Below the pieces are notes generated by a model, which had not been told where the DNA came from, made no database searches, and worked only from the letters and a program-made list of their open reading frames with translations. DNA of 43,757 bases from Planctomycetota bacterium (lineage in GTDB: Bacteria > Planctomycetota > MHYJ01 > JACPRB01). The stretch is from positions 1 to 43,757 of the forward strand of contig DATLZA010000027.1 of NCBI GenBank assembly GCA_035574235.1, given 5' to 3'. Positions within the stretch are counted from its first letter, which is position 1. The number at the start of each line of letters is the position of its first letter. Made by a program: the position numbers and the translations under genes. Positions 16,031 to 24,285 of the stretch are shown here, piece after piece.

Positions 16031-17212
16031 ATGCCCCGGGACTTCGTCTCCAGGAAGGCCGCCCGTTTCACCGAGAGCGTCATCCGGGAGATGACCCGCC
16101 TGGCCGACCGCCACGGGGCGATCAACCTGGCTCAGGGCTTTCCGGACTTTCCGGCCCCCGCGGCGCTCAAGCGCGCCGCCTGCGAGGCCATCCGGCGCGA
16201 CGTCAACCAGTACGCCGTCACCTGGGGCGCGCCCGCCCTCCGGGAGGCTCTGGCCCGCAAGTACAAGAAGTACAACCGAATGGACGTGGACCCTGACCGA
16301 AATATCACCGTCACCTGCGGCGCCACGGAGGCCATGATCTCGGCGCTCCTGGCGGCGGTCGATCCGGGGGAGGAGGTCATCCTTTTCGAGCCGCACTACG
16401 AGAACTACGGGCCCGACACGATCCTCTCCGGCGCCACGCCCCGCTTCGTGCATCTGCATCCTCCGGACTGGCACCTGGACGAGAAGGAGCTGGCGCGCGC
16501 CTTCAACCGGCGCACGAAGGCGATCGTCCTGAACACCCCCAACAATCCCACGGGGAAGGTGTTCACGCGCCGGGAGCTCGAGACGATCGCCCGGCTGTGC
16601 CTGAAGTGGGACGTCCTGGCGGTCACGGACGAGGTGTACGAGCACATCGTCTACGAGGGGGAGCACGTTTCGATCGCGTCGCTCGACGGCATGGCGGAGC
16701 GGACGATCACCACCTCGTCGCTCTCGAAGACGTTTTCGATCACGGGCTGGCGGCTCGGATACTGCATCGCGCCCGAGCGGCTGAGCGGCGCGATCCGGAA
16801 GGTGCATGACTTCCTCACGGTGGGGGCGCCGCATCCGCTCCAGGTCGCCGCGGCGCGGCTTCTGGACCGGCCGGGGACGCTCTTCGAGGACCTGCCGCGC
16901 GAGTACCGGGAACGCCGCGAGGTCTTCTACCCGGCGCTCGAGGCGGCCGACTTCCGTCCGTTCCGGCGTCCCGCCGGCGCGTACTACGTGATGTGCGACG
17001 TCTCGCGGTTCGGGTTCCCGGACGACACGGCCTTCGCCCGGTGGTTCGTGCGGGAGGCCGGGATCGCCGTGGTTCCGGGCAGCTCTTTCTACGTGGATCC
17101 CGCGCGGGGGCGCCACCTCGTCCGGTTCGCCTTCTGCAAGCGCAAGCCCACGCTGCGCGAGGCGGCGCGGCGCCTGGCCCGCCTTTCCGTACCGGCCGCC
17201 GCCCGCTCATGA
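16031..17212 (+). CDS. PLP-dependent class I/II aminotransferase
   Basis: A 393-residue fold-type I aminotransferase of the kynurenine/methionine aminotransferase type. It has the INLAQGFPDFP opening, the LNTPNNPTGKVF motif, DEVYEHIVY, and the PLP-binding SSLSKTFSITGWRLGY with Lys233. These enzymes are promiscuous, using aromatic amino acids, Met or Gln, so the substrate cannot be set from sequence. Its stop overlaps the murQ ATG (ATGA), which puts it in an operon with muropeptide recycling; the reason for that link is not evident. Confidence 0.88.
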   Translation: MPRDFVSRKAARFTESVIREMTRLADRHGAINLAQGFPDFPAPAALKRAACEAIRRDVNQYAVTWGAPALREALARKYKKYNRMDVDPDRNITVTCGATEAMISALLAAVDPGEEVILFEPHYENYGPDTILSGATPRFVHLHPPDWHLDEKELARAFNRRTKAIVLNTPNNPTGKVFTRRELETIARLCLKWDVLAVTDEVYEHIVYEGEHVSIASLDGMAERTITTSSLSKTFSITGWRLGYCIAPERLSGAIRKVHDFLTVGAPHPLQVAAARLLDRPGTLFEDLPREYRERREVFYPALEAADFRPFRRPAGAYYVMCDVSRFGFPDDTAFARWFVREAGIAVVPGSSFYVDPARGRHLVRFAFCKRKPTLREAARRLARLSVPAAARS

Positions 17213-18120
17213 AGCGCGATTTCGACCGGCTCCTCACCGAGCAGCGCCATCCGCGCACGCGGCGGATCGACGCGATGCCGGTGTCCGAGATCCTCGCCAC
17301 GATTCACCGCGAGGACGCGCGGGTGGCCGGCGCGGTGGCGGCCGAGCGGCCGCGGCTGGCGCGGGCGGTCGAGCTGGTCGTCGAGCGGCTGCGGCGCGGC
17401 GGGCGGATCTTCTTCGTGGGGGCGGGAACGAGCGGACGTCTGGGGGTGCTCGAGGCGGCCGAGATGCCGCCGACCTTCGACACGCCGCCGGAGCTCGCCC
17501 AGGCGGTCATGGCCGGCGGTCCGGAGTGCGTCTGGGCGAGCAAGGAGGGGGCCGAGGACGACGCCGCCGACGGCGCGCGGCAGATCCGGCTCCGCAAGAT
17601 CCGCCCGGCGGACGTCGTCGTCGGGATCGCCGCCAGCGGGGTGACGCCGTTCGTGCACGGGGCGCTCCGGGAAGCCCGCCGGCGGGGCGCGGGGACGATC
17701 CTGGTTGCCTGCAACCGCCGGGGGGTGCCGCCCCGGCCGGCGGACGTCGTCGTCGCCCCGCGGGTGGGTCCGGAGGTGATCGCCGGATCCACGCGCCTGC
17801 GGGCCGGCACCGCGACCAAGATGGTGCTCAACGCCCTCACGGTCGCCTCGATGATCCGGCTGGGCAAGGTCTACGAGAACCTGATGGTGGATCTCCAGAC
17901 GCGCTCCGACAAGCTTCACGCGCGGGCGCGGCGGATCGTGCGGATTCTGACGGGGGTTTCGGAGCGGCGCGCGGCGCGGGCGCTGCGGGCGGCGGGAGGC
18001 CGGTGCAAGACGGCGATCGTGATGCTCCGGCGGGGCGTGACCCGGGAGGAGGCGGAGCGGCTCCTGGAGGCCGCGGGAGGGATGCTCCGGCCGGTCCTGG
18101 AGGACGGCGGCGCGCGATGA
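17209..18120 (+). CDS. murQ: N-acetylmuramic acid 6-phosphate etherase
   Basis: Cleaves the lactyl ether of MurNAc-6-phosphate to GlcNAc-6-phosphate and D-lactate, a peptidoglycan-recycling step. The 303-residue SIS-domain protein has FFVGAGTSGRLGVLEAAEMPPTF and the later segment GPEVIAGSTRLRAGTATKMVLN, both strong MurQ signatures. It overlaps its neighbours by ATGA on both sides, the next being anmK, the preceding step of the same pathway. A working MurQ-AnmK pair implies a murein wall or recovery of foreign murein. Confidence 0.95.
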   Translation: MKRDFDRLLTEQRHPRTRRIDAMPVSEILATIHREDARVAGAVAAERPRLARAVELVVERLRRGGRIFFVGAGTSGRLGVLEAAEMPPTFDTPPELAQAVMAGGPECVWASKEGAEDDAADGARQIRLRKIRPADVVVGIAASGVTPFVHGALREARRRGAGTILVACNRRGVPPRPADVVVAPRVGPEVIAGSTRLRAGTATKMVLNALTVASMIRLGKVYENLMVDLQTRSDKLHARARRIVRILTGVSERRAARALRAAGGRCKTAIVMLRRGVTREEAERLLEAAGGMLRPVLEDGGAR

Positions 18121-19202
18121 TCCGGGCGCTGGGGCTCATGTCCGGAACGTCCGCCGACGGGGTTTCGGCGGCGCTCGTGCGGATCGCGGACCGGCGGGTG
18201 GAGCTTCTGGCGTTCCGGACGGAGGCGTATCCGAAGGCGCTGCGGGAGCGCGTGCGGGCGGCGGCGGGGGCGCGGGCGCCGGAGCTCTCGGAGCTTCACG
18301 CGGATCTGGGGCGGTTCTTCGCGCGGGCGGCCCGGCGGATCCTGGCGGGGCGCCGCGCGGACGTGATCGGCTCGCACGGCCAGACGGTCTGGCATGAGCC
18401 GGGGCGGCACACGCTTCAGCTCGGGGAGCCTTCCTTCATCGCCCAGGAGACGGGGATTCCGACCGTGGCCGATTTCCGGCCCGCGGACGTGGCGGCGGGG
18501 GGGCAGGGCGCGCCGCTCGTGCCGTATTTCGACTGGTTCGTCTTCGGCGGCCGGCCGGTGGCGCTTCTGAACCTCGGAGGCATCGCCAATTTCACCTTCG
18601 TGGGGCGGACGCTCCGGGAGACCACCGGCTTCGACACGGGTCCGGGCAACGTTCTTCTGGACGAAGCGATGCGCCGGGCGTTCGGCCGGGAGTACGACGC
18701 CGGCGGCCGGGTGGCGGCGTCCGGGACCATCGATCTTCGGATGCTCCGGCGGCTGGATCATCCCTACTTTCGGAAGCCTCCGCCGAAGTCCACGGGGCGG
18801 GAGCTTTTCGGGCCGGCCTTTCTCGAGGAGCGTCTGGGACGGGAGCTCCGGCGGCGTCCCGCCGACGCGGTGGCGACGCTGACGTTTTTCACGGCGCGCA
18901 CGATCGCGGACGCGTTCGCGCGGTTCGCGCCGCGTCCGGTGCAGGAGGTCGTGGTGTCGGGCGGCGGGGCGTTCAACCGGACGCTGGTGCGTCATCTGGA
19001 ATGGATGCTCTGGCCGGCGGCGGTGCGGCCGATCGACGTCTACGGCTTTCCGCCCCTGGCGCGGGAGCCGGCGGCCTTCGCGCTTCTGGCGGCGCAGACC
19101 CTGCGGGGCCGTCCCTCGAACGTGCCTTCGGCCACCGGGGCGCGCCGCGCGGTGGTCCTGGGGAAGATCGTGCCGGCCGGGAGGGGCGGGGTTCCGTCCT
19201 GA
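18117..19202 (+). CDS. anmK: Anhydro-N-acetylmuramic acid kinase
   Basis: Phosphorylates and opens 1,6-anhydro-MurNAc to MurNAc-6-phosphate, the MurQ substrate. The 361-residue protein shows the ATP/sugar-kinase motifs LGLMSGTSADGV, IGSHGQTVWH, NLGGIANFTF, FDTGPGNVLLDE and VVSGGGAFNRTL. Its end is 30 bp from the end of the convergent minus-strand binding-protein gene, without a clear terminator hairpin between. Confidence 0.95.
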   Translation: MIRALGLMSGTSADGVSAALVRIADRRVELLAFRTEAYPKALRERVRAAAGARAPELSELHADLGRFFARAARRILAGRRADVIGSHGQTVWHEPGRHTLQLGEPSFIAQETGIPTVADFRPADVAAGGQGAPLVPYFDWFVFGGRPVALLNLGGIANFTFVGRTLRETTGFDTGPGNVLLDEAMRRAFGREYDAGGRVAASGTIDLRMLRRLDHPYFRKPPPKSTGRELFGPAFLEERLGRELRRRPADAVATLTFFTARTIADAFARFAPRPVQEVVVSGGGAFNRTLVRHLEWMLWPAAVRPIDVYGFPPLAREPAAFALLAAQTLRGRPSNVPSATGARRAVVLGKIVPAGRGGVPS

Positions 19203-19232
19203 ACGTCCGGGCGCCGGAGACCTCGGAGTTCT

Positions 19233-20798
19233 TCATCGCTCCGGAAGCGGGGCCGGACGGGACGTCGGCGGGACCAGCCGCAGGGCCGGCGTTTCGCCGC
19301 CCCGCAGGATCGAACGGACGATGCCCTCGCGGTCGATGGTCTGCGAAAGCGCCCGGCGGACGCGGGGGTCGTCGAGCGGCCGGACGCTCGTGTTGAAGAC
19401 GTAGTAGTACACGGCGTTGTAGGGCGCCGCCACGTGGTCCGGACGGGTGGCATAGGTGTCGACCGCGTCGGGAGGGGCGCGGAAAAGCCAGTGGCAGGCG
19501 CCGGATTCGTAGAGCCGCCAGGCCGCGTTGTCGTCGGCGACGCTCAGGAAGACGAACTTCGCGAGCTTCACCTCCCGGGCCGCCCGGTAGAGCGGGTTCT
19601 TCACGAACACCTTCCGGTCGTTGAAGGTCCACGACTCCAGACGATACGGGCCGTTGTGGACCATCGTTCCCGGGCGGACCCACTCGGCGCCGTGGCGCTC
19701 CACGGTGGCGCGGTGGACCGGGAAGAAGACGTTCAGGCAGAGAAGCTCCGGGAAATAGGGCGCCACGTGCGCCAGCTCCGCCACGAGCGTCCGGTCGTCC
19801 GTCGCGCGCACGCCCAGGCTCGAGGGCGGCGCCTCGCCGCGCGCGACCGCCCGGGCGTTGCGCAGGACGAAGAGCCGGTCCACATAGGGCGACGCCGTGC
19901 GGGGATCCGCCGCGCGCCGCCACGCCCAGACGAAATCGTGGGCCGTGACCGGATCGCCGTTCGACCAGCGGGCTTCCCGGAGCCGGAAGGTCCAGGTCTT
20001 TCCGTCCGGGGAAACCTCCCAACGCTCGGCGGCGGCGGGGACGGGACGGGCGTCCTTCGGGTCGGGCGCGGCCAGCCCCTCGAAGAGATGCATGAGGACC
20101 TTGAGGCCCGCGATGTCCTGGGAAAGCGCCGGATCGAGCGAGGCGGGTTCCTCGGCGCCGTTGAACACGAGGACGCCGTCGGCCGGCGCGCCGGGACCCT
20201 CCAGGGTCACGCCCTGAAGCGGGTGCATGTCCCGGACGTTCGGGTAGACCCCCTTGACGAACGGCTTGATGTAGTTGTGGGACACATAGTGATAGATCGG
20301 AGCCACCGCGGCCTCGTCCAGAAGCAGGCGCTCCGCCTCGGCCAGAAGACCGAGCCGCCGCGCCGCGTCCGGCTCGGCGTCCGCCGCGTCCATGAGCCGC
20401 TCGAAGGCGTCGGAACTCCATCCGGCGGCATGGGCCCGGCTGTCGCGCCGGAAGAGGGCCAGGAACGCGTGGGGGTCGAGGTACTCCCCGATCCAGGCGC
20501 GGCGGGCGATCTGGTAGTCGCCCGCGGCCAGGCGGTCGAGGTACACCCTCCACTCGACGTTCCGGAGGTCGACGTCGACGCCCAGCGCGCGCCGCCAGTT
20601 CTCCTGGATGCGCGCGGCGATGCGGGTGTGCCAGTCGGCGCGGTTGTACAGGATCGTCAGGCGGGGAAATCCGCGGCCGTCGGGGAATCCCGCCTCCGCC
20701 AGGAGCCGGGCGGCGGGCGTGCGGGGCGGGGCGGGGGCGTCCGAGCGGCCGCAGGCGGCCAGAGCCGCGGCGGCGGCCAGCACAGCGAGGGCTCGCAT
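19233..20798 (-). CDS. Oligopeptide-binding lipoprotein, circularly permuted (copy 2)
   Basis: A 521-residue SBP_bac_5 (OppA/DppA) family lipoprotein, lipobox LAAC with Cys16. The order of segments is unusual. Residues about 30-199 match the C-terminal segment of ordinary OppA (RLLAEAGFPDGRGFP, then IARRAWIGEYLDP, then PIYHYVSHNYIKPFVKGVYPN). Residues about 207-521 match the normal N-terminal and middle parts (PASLDPALSQDIAGLKVL, SPDGKTWTFRLREARWSNG, VHNGPYRLESW, DPRVRRALSQTIDREGIV). The normal termini are joined in the middle and new ends lie just before LLAEAG. It ends the operon, 11 nt after the OppC-like permease. Confidence 0.85.
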   Translation of the reverse strand: MRALAVLAAAAALAACGRSDAPAPPRTPAARLLAEAGFPDGRGFPRLTILYNRADWHTRIAARIQENWRRALGVDVDLRNVEWRVYLDRLAAGDYQIARRAWIGEYLDPHAFLALFRRDSRAHAAGWSSDAFERLMDAADAEPDAARRLGLLAEAERLLLDEAAVAPIYHYVSHNYIKPFVKGVYPNVRDMHPLQGVTLEGPGAPADGVLVFNGAEEPASLDPALSQDIAGLKVLMHLFEGLAAPDPKDARPVPAAAERWEVSPDGKTWTFRLREARWSNGDPVTAHDFVWAWRRAADPRTASPYVDRLFVLRNARAVARGEAPPSSLGVRATDDRTLVAELAHVAPYFPELLCLNVFFPVHRATVERHGAEWVRPGTMVHNGPYRLESWTFNDRKVFVKNPLYRAAREVKLAKFVFLSVADDNAAWRLYESGACHWLFRAPPDAVDTYATRPDHVAAPYNAVYYYVFNTSVRPLDDPRVRRALSQTIDREGIVRSILRGGETPALRLVPPTSRPAPLPER

Positions 20799-20809
20799 GG
20801 CGGGCCTCC

Positions 20810-21682
20810 TCACGACGGTCGCTGCTGGACGTCGAAGGCGTCCCGCAGGCCGTCCCCGATCGAGTTCAGGCAGTACAGCGTCAGCGCCAGGGCCGCCCCG
20901 GGAAAAGTCACCAGCCACCAGAGGTTGCGCTCCGTGCCGAGCGCCTTGGCGCCCTCGCTGATGAGGACTCCCCACGACGTCTCCGGTTCCGAAACCCCGA
21001 GGCCCAGAAAGGAGAGGAACGATTCCGTCAGCATCGCGCCCGGCACGGAAAGCGTCGCGTAGACGATCACGGGTCCCAGGACGTTGGGCACCATGTGGCG
21101 CACGATGATGGCGGGCATTCCCGCCCCCAGCGCGCGCGCGGCCTCCACGAACTCCCGTTCCCGCAGCGAAAGCACCTGCCCGCGCACGATCCGCGCGAGC
21201 GTCAGCCAGCCGAAAAGGCCGATCACGAGGAAGACCCACGCGAGGCTCCGGGACTCGACGAGCGCCATGATGACGATGATGAGCAGGATGTGGGGGAGTC
21301 CGTAAAGGACGTCCACCACGCGCATCATGAAGGCGTCCGTCCGGCCTCCCGCGACCGCCGAGGCGGCGCCGTAGGCGGTCCCGACGAGCACGCTCACGGT
21401 GGTGGCCAGGAGCGCCACGGCGAAGGAGACCCGGCCTCCGCGGAAGACGCGCGAAAAGAGGTCGCGGCCGAGCGCGTCGGTGCCCATCCAGTACGTGGAG
21501 TTGGGGCGGCCCAGGGTGTAGGTGAAGTCCTGGTCGCGGTAATCGTGCGGGCTGGCCCAGGGGACGACCCACGTCGCCAGCCCGAGGAGCCCCAGAAGCG
21601 CCGCCGAAACGAGGGCGCGCCGGTTGCGCCGGAACCGGCGCAGGGCCAGGCGGGTCGGGGACCGGCTTTCCTCGGCTCCCAT
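20810..21682 (-). CDS. Oligopeptide ABC transporter permease, OppC type
   Basis: A 290-residue inner-membrane permease of the DppC/OppC family. It has a first membrane helix near residue 25-45, the periplasmic YWMGTDALGRDLFSRVFRGGR motif and the cytoplasmic EAA loop EFVEAARALGAGMPAIIVRHMVPN, about six helices in all. Its ATG overlaps the stop of the OppB-like gene by one base. It should pair with that gene to form the pore. No OppD/OppF ATPases are in the window. Confidence 0.92.
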   Translation of the reverse strand: MGAEESRSPTRLALRRFRRNRRALVSAALLGLLGLATWVVPWASPHDYRDQDFTYTLGRPNSTYWMGTDALGRDLFSRVFRGGRVSFAVALLATTVSVLVGTAYGAASAVAGGRTDAFMMRVVDVLYGLPHILLIIVIMALVESRSLAWVFLVIGLFGWLTLARIVRGQVLSLREREFVEAARALGAGMPAIIVRHMVPNVLGPVIVYATLSVPGAMLTESFLSFLGLGVSEPETSWGVLISEGAKALGTERNLWWLVTFPGAALALTLYCLNSIGDGLRDAFDVQQRPS

Positions 21683-22620
21683 CAGTGGACCCTCACCCGC
21701 GGGTCGAGGATCCCGTAGAGGAGGTCGACCGCGAAGTTCATGGCGATGACGATCGCCGTGTAGACGAGAACGCAGGCCATGATGAGGTTCATGTCCCGGT
21801 TGAGGGCGGATTTCACGAAGTGCTGGCCGAGGCCCGGGATCGCGAAGACCGACTCGACGACGAGCGATCCCGTGACGAGGACGGCCACCATGGGGCCGAG
21901 GTAGGAGACGACGGGCGTGACGCCGTTCTTGAGGGCGTGCCGGAGAAAGACGGCGCGTTCCGGCAGGCCCTTCGCGCGGGCGGTGCGGATGAAGTCCTTA
22001 TGGAGGACGTCGAGCATTCCGGCGCGCGCGAGCCGAGAGATGTAGGCGATATGGACCAGGGCGAGCGTCACGGACGGAAGCACGAGCTTCTTGAGTTCCG
22101 AAAGGCGCGTCCAGTCCTCGGGCCAGAGCGCCGCCGGAAGCCAGCCCAGGCCGATGGCGAAGACGAGGACGAGGATCGGTCCGAGGAGGAAGTTGGGTAC
22201 GCAGATGCCGGCGATCGAGAGGCTCATGGCCAGGGTGTCGGGCCAGCGGTTCTGGCGGGCGGCGGCCAGGAGGCCCAGGGGCAGGCCGATGCCGAGCGCC
22301 AGGAAGGCCGCCAGCGCCCCCAGGACCGCCGATTTCCTCAGGCCCGGCCAGACGATATCGTTGCAGCTGAGGTCGCGGTAATAGAGGGAGGGGCCCAGGT
22401 CCCCCCGGACGTAGCGCGCCATCGTGCGGGCGTACTGGACGAGGATCGGCCGGTCGAGTCCGTAGAACGCCTCGAAGTTCCGCAGCACTTCCGGGTGGAC
22501 GGCGCGCTCCGTGGTGAAGGGGCTGCCGGGGGCGATGCGGGTGACGGCGAAGGAGAGCGTGGCGACGACCCAGAGGGTGAGGATTCCCTGGAGGAGGCGG
22601 CGCAGGGTGAACGCGAGCAC
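21682..22620 (-). CDS. Oligopeptide ABC transporter permease, OppB type
   Basis: A 312-residue inner-membrane permease of the DppB/OppB family. It starts MLAFTLRRLLQGILTLWVVA, carries the GLDRPILVQYARTMARYVRGDLG region between helices 1 and 2, and has the EAA loop DFIRTARAKGLPERAVFLRHALKN. The C-terminal ILDPRVRVH ending is typical. It follows the upstream binding-protein gene by 6 nt and overlaps the oppC-type gene. Confidence 0.93.
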   Translation of the reverse strand: MLAFTLRRLLQGILTLWVVATLSFAVTRIAPGSPFTTERAVHPEVLRNFEAFYGLDRPILVQYARTMARYVRGDLGPSLYYRDLSCNDIVWPGLRKSAVLGALAAFLALGIGLPLGLLAAARQNRWPDTLAMSLSIAGICVPNFLLGPILVLVFAIGLGWLPAALWPEDWTRLSELKKLVLPSVTLALVHIAYISRLARAGMLDVLHKDFIRTARAKGLPERAVFLRHALKNGVTPVVSYLGPMVAVLVTGSLVVESVFAIPGLGQHFVKSALNRDMNLIMACVLVYTAIVIAMNFAVDLLYGILDPRVRVH

Positions 22621-22626
22621 GGGAGG

Positions 22627-24234
22627 TCAATCCTCCGCGTCCAGGCGGGGGCTCGTGTAGTCCTTCCAGGCGGGCGGGACGAAATGGTAGGCGGGCTTCT
22701 GTCCCTGCCGCAGGACGTGCCGCACGAGGGCTTCCCGGTCCACCGCGAGGGCCAGCGCGCGGCGCACGCGGACGTCGCGGAGGGGACCGTGGCGGACGTT
22801 GAAGGAGTAAAAGTAGGTGGCCAAGTAGTCGCCCCCGCGGTAGTCCGGCCGCTTCATGATCTCCTCGATCTGGTCGATCGGAAGGGCGGTGATCCAGTCG
22901 ATGGTTCCTTCCTTATAGAGGTTCCAGGCGGTGACCCGGTCTTCGATGGGCAGGAACTTGATCCGGGGCTGGCGGACGGCGGCGGCGTTCCAGTAGCGCG
23001 GGTTCCTTTCCAGGGTCAGGGAATCCGTGGGCTTCCACTCCGCCAGACGGAAAGGGCCGTTGGTGACGATATGCTCCGGCCGGGTCCAGGCGGCGCCGTG
23101 CCGTTCGAGGACATCCTTGCGGACCGGATAGAACGTCATGAAGCCGGTCAGGTCCAGAAAGTAGGGGCAGGGGTGTTCGAGTTCCACCTCGAGCGTGCGG
23201 GCGTCCCGGGCGCGGACGCCCACGGTCGAAGGGTCGGAGGTCTTTTTCTCGTGGAAGGCCTGGGCGCCCTTGACGGCGAAGAGGATGTGGGCGTAATCGG
23301 TAAGCGTGGCCGGGTCGAGGGCCCGCCTCCAGGCGTAGACGAAATCTTCCGCCGTGACGGGACGGCCGTCGCTCCAGGCGGCCTCGCGCAGATGGAACGT
23401 ATATTTCTTTCCGTCGGGGGAGATGTCCCATCGTTCGGCGACGCCGGGGCGCGGCTCGAGGGTGCGGGGGTCCGGGGTGGCGAGGCCCTCGAAGAGGCCG
23501 ATGAGGACGCGGTATTCGAGGGCGCCGCGGGCGAGCGCGGGGTCGAGGGTCTGGACTTCGCTTCCGTTGTGGATGACGAGGGTCTCGCGCCCCTCGGCGC
23601 GGACCTCGGCGAGGGGATGGATGTCCTGAACGTTCTCGTAGAGACCGCGGACGTGCTCCTTCCAGCAGTTCTGGCTGACATAGAAGTAGAGGGGCACCAC
23701 GGCCGCCTCGCGCAGGAGGATCTTTTCGGCGCGGGAAAGGAGCGTCGAACGGCGGGCGCGGTCGGGTTCGGCGGCGGCCTCGCGGATCAGCCGGTCGTAT
23801 TCCGGGTGCGACCATCCGGTGTTGTTGTTGCCGCTGGCGGAGGTGAACATTTCGAGGAAGGTGTTCGGATCGCGGTAGTCGGCGATCCATCCGCGGCGGG
23901 CGATCTGGTAGTCGAGAGCGCTCAGGCGGTCGAGGTAGATCTTCCATTCGACGTTGCGCAGCTCGACGTCGATTCCGAGGTTCTTGCGCCACATCTGCTG
24001 GAGGGCGGCGGCGACTTTCTTGTGGGCCTCGTCGGTGTTGTAGAGGACTTCGAGCGTGGGGAAACCGCGCCCGTCGGGGTAACCGGCTTCGGCGAGAAGG
24101 CGGCGGGCGCGTTCGAGGGCGGCGCCCGCTCCGGCGGCGGGGGGCGGTTCCTTGCGTCCTTCGCAGCCGGCCAGGACGAGGGCCGCCAGGAGGGCCGAAC
24201 GCGCGGCCCGGGGGAAGTTCGCGGGCGGGCGCAT
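22627..24234 (-). CDS. Oligopeptide-binding lipoprotein, circularly permuted (copy 1)
   Basis: A 535-residue SBP_bac_5 family lipoprotein, lipobox LAGC with Cys24. Its parts are permuted relative to E. coli OppA. Residues about 44-211 are the usual C-terminal segment (RRLLAEAGYPDGRGFP, LLYNT-like VLYNTDEAHKKVA, IARRGWIADYRDP, PLYFYVSQNCW, NVQDIHPL). Residues about 217-535 are the usual beginning and middle (LVIHNGSEVQTLDPALARG, SPDGKKYTFHLREAAWSDG, VTNGPFRLAEW, DVRVRRALALAVDREALV, then FVPPAWKDY at the end). Nothing large is missing, so the binding fold could form. It leads the operon from a near-leaderless promoter and is a paralogue of the gene at 19233. Confidence 0.87.
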   Translation of the reverse strand: MRPPANFPRAARSALLAALVLAGCEGRKEPPPAAGAGAALERARRLLAEAGYPDGRGFPTLEVLYNTDEAHKKVAAALQQMWRKNLGIDVELRNVEWKIYLDRLSALDYQIARRGWIADYRDPNTFLEMFTSASGNNNTGWSHPEYDRLIREAAAEPDRARRSTLLSRAEKILLREAAVVPLYFYVSQNCWKEHVRGLYENVQDIHPLAEVRAEGRETLVIHNGSEVQTLDPALARGALEYRVLIGLFEGLATPDPRTLEPRPGVAERWDISPDGKKYTFHLREAAWSDGRPVTAEDFVYAWRRALDPATLTDYAHILFAVKGAQAFHEKKTSDPSTVGVRARDARTLEVELEHPCPYFLDLTGFMTFYPVRKDVLERHGAAWTRPEHIVTNGPFRLAEWKPTDSLTLERNPRYWNAAAVRQPRIKFLPIEDRVTAWNLYKEGTIDWITALPIDQIEEIMKRPDYRGGDYLATYFYSFNVRHGPLRDVRVRRALALAVDREALVRHVLRQGQKPAYHFVPPAWKDYTSPRLDAED

Positions 24235-24242
24235 CGCAGGCC

Positions 24243-24271
24243 ATCGTAGGCCCGTCCCGCGGTCAAGTCAA
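24243..24271 (-). promoter_or_regulatory. Promoter for the peptide-importer operon
   Basis: On the minus strand TTGACT (24271-24266), a 17-nt spacer and TACGAT (24248-24243) form a good sigma70-type promoter. The -10 ends 8 nt before the ATG at 24234 and no Shine-Dalgarno sequence is present, so the first gene is probably read from a leaderless or nearly leaderless mRNA. Confidence 0.6.
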
Positions 24272-24285
24272 CATCCCGGACGGCG

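Noticed and set aside
21685-24249. Long plus-strand frame opposite the peptide-importer genes
   Set aside because: Composition is Glu/Gly/Arg-rich without domain content; the minus-strand transporter genes explain the region.
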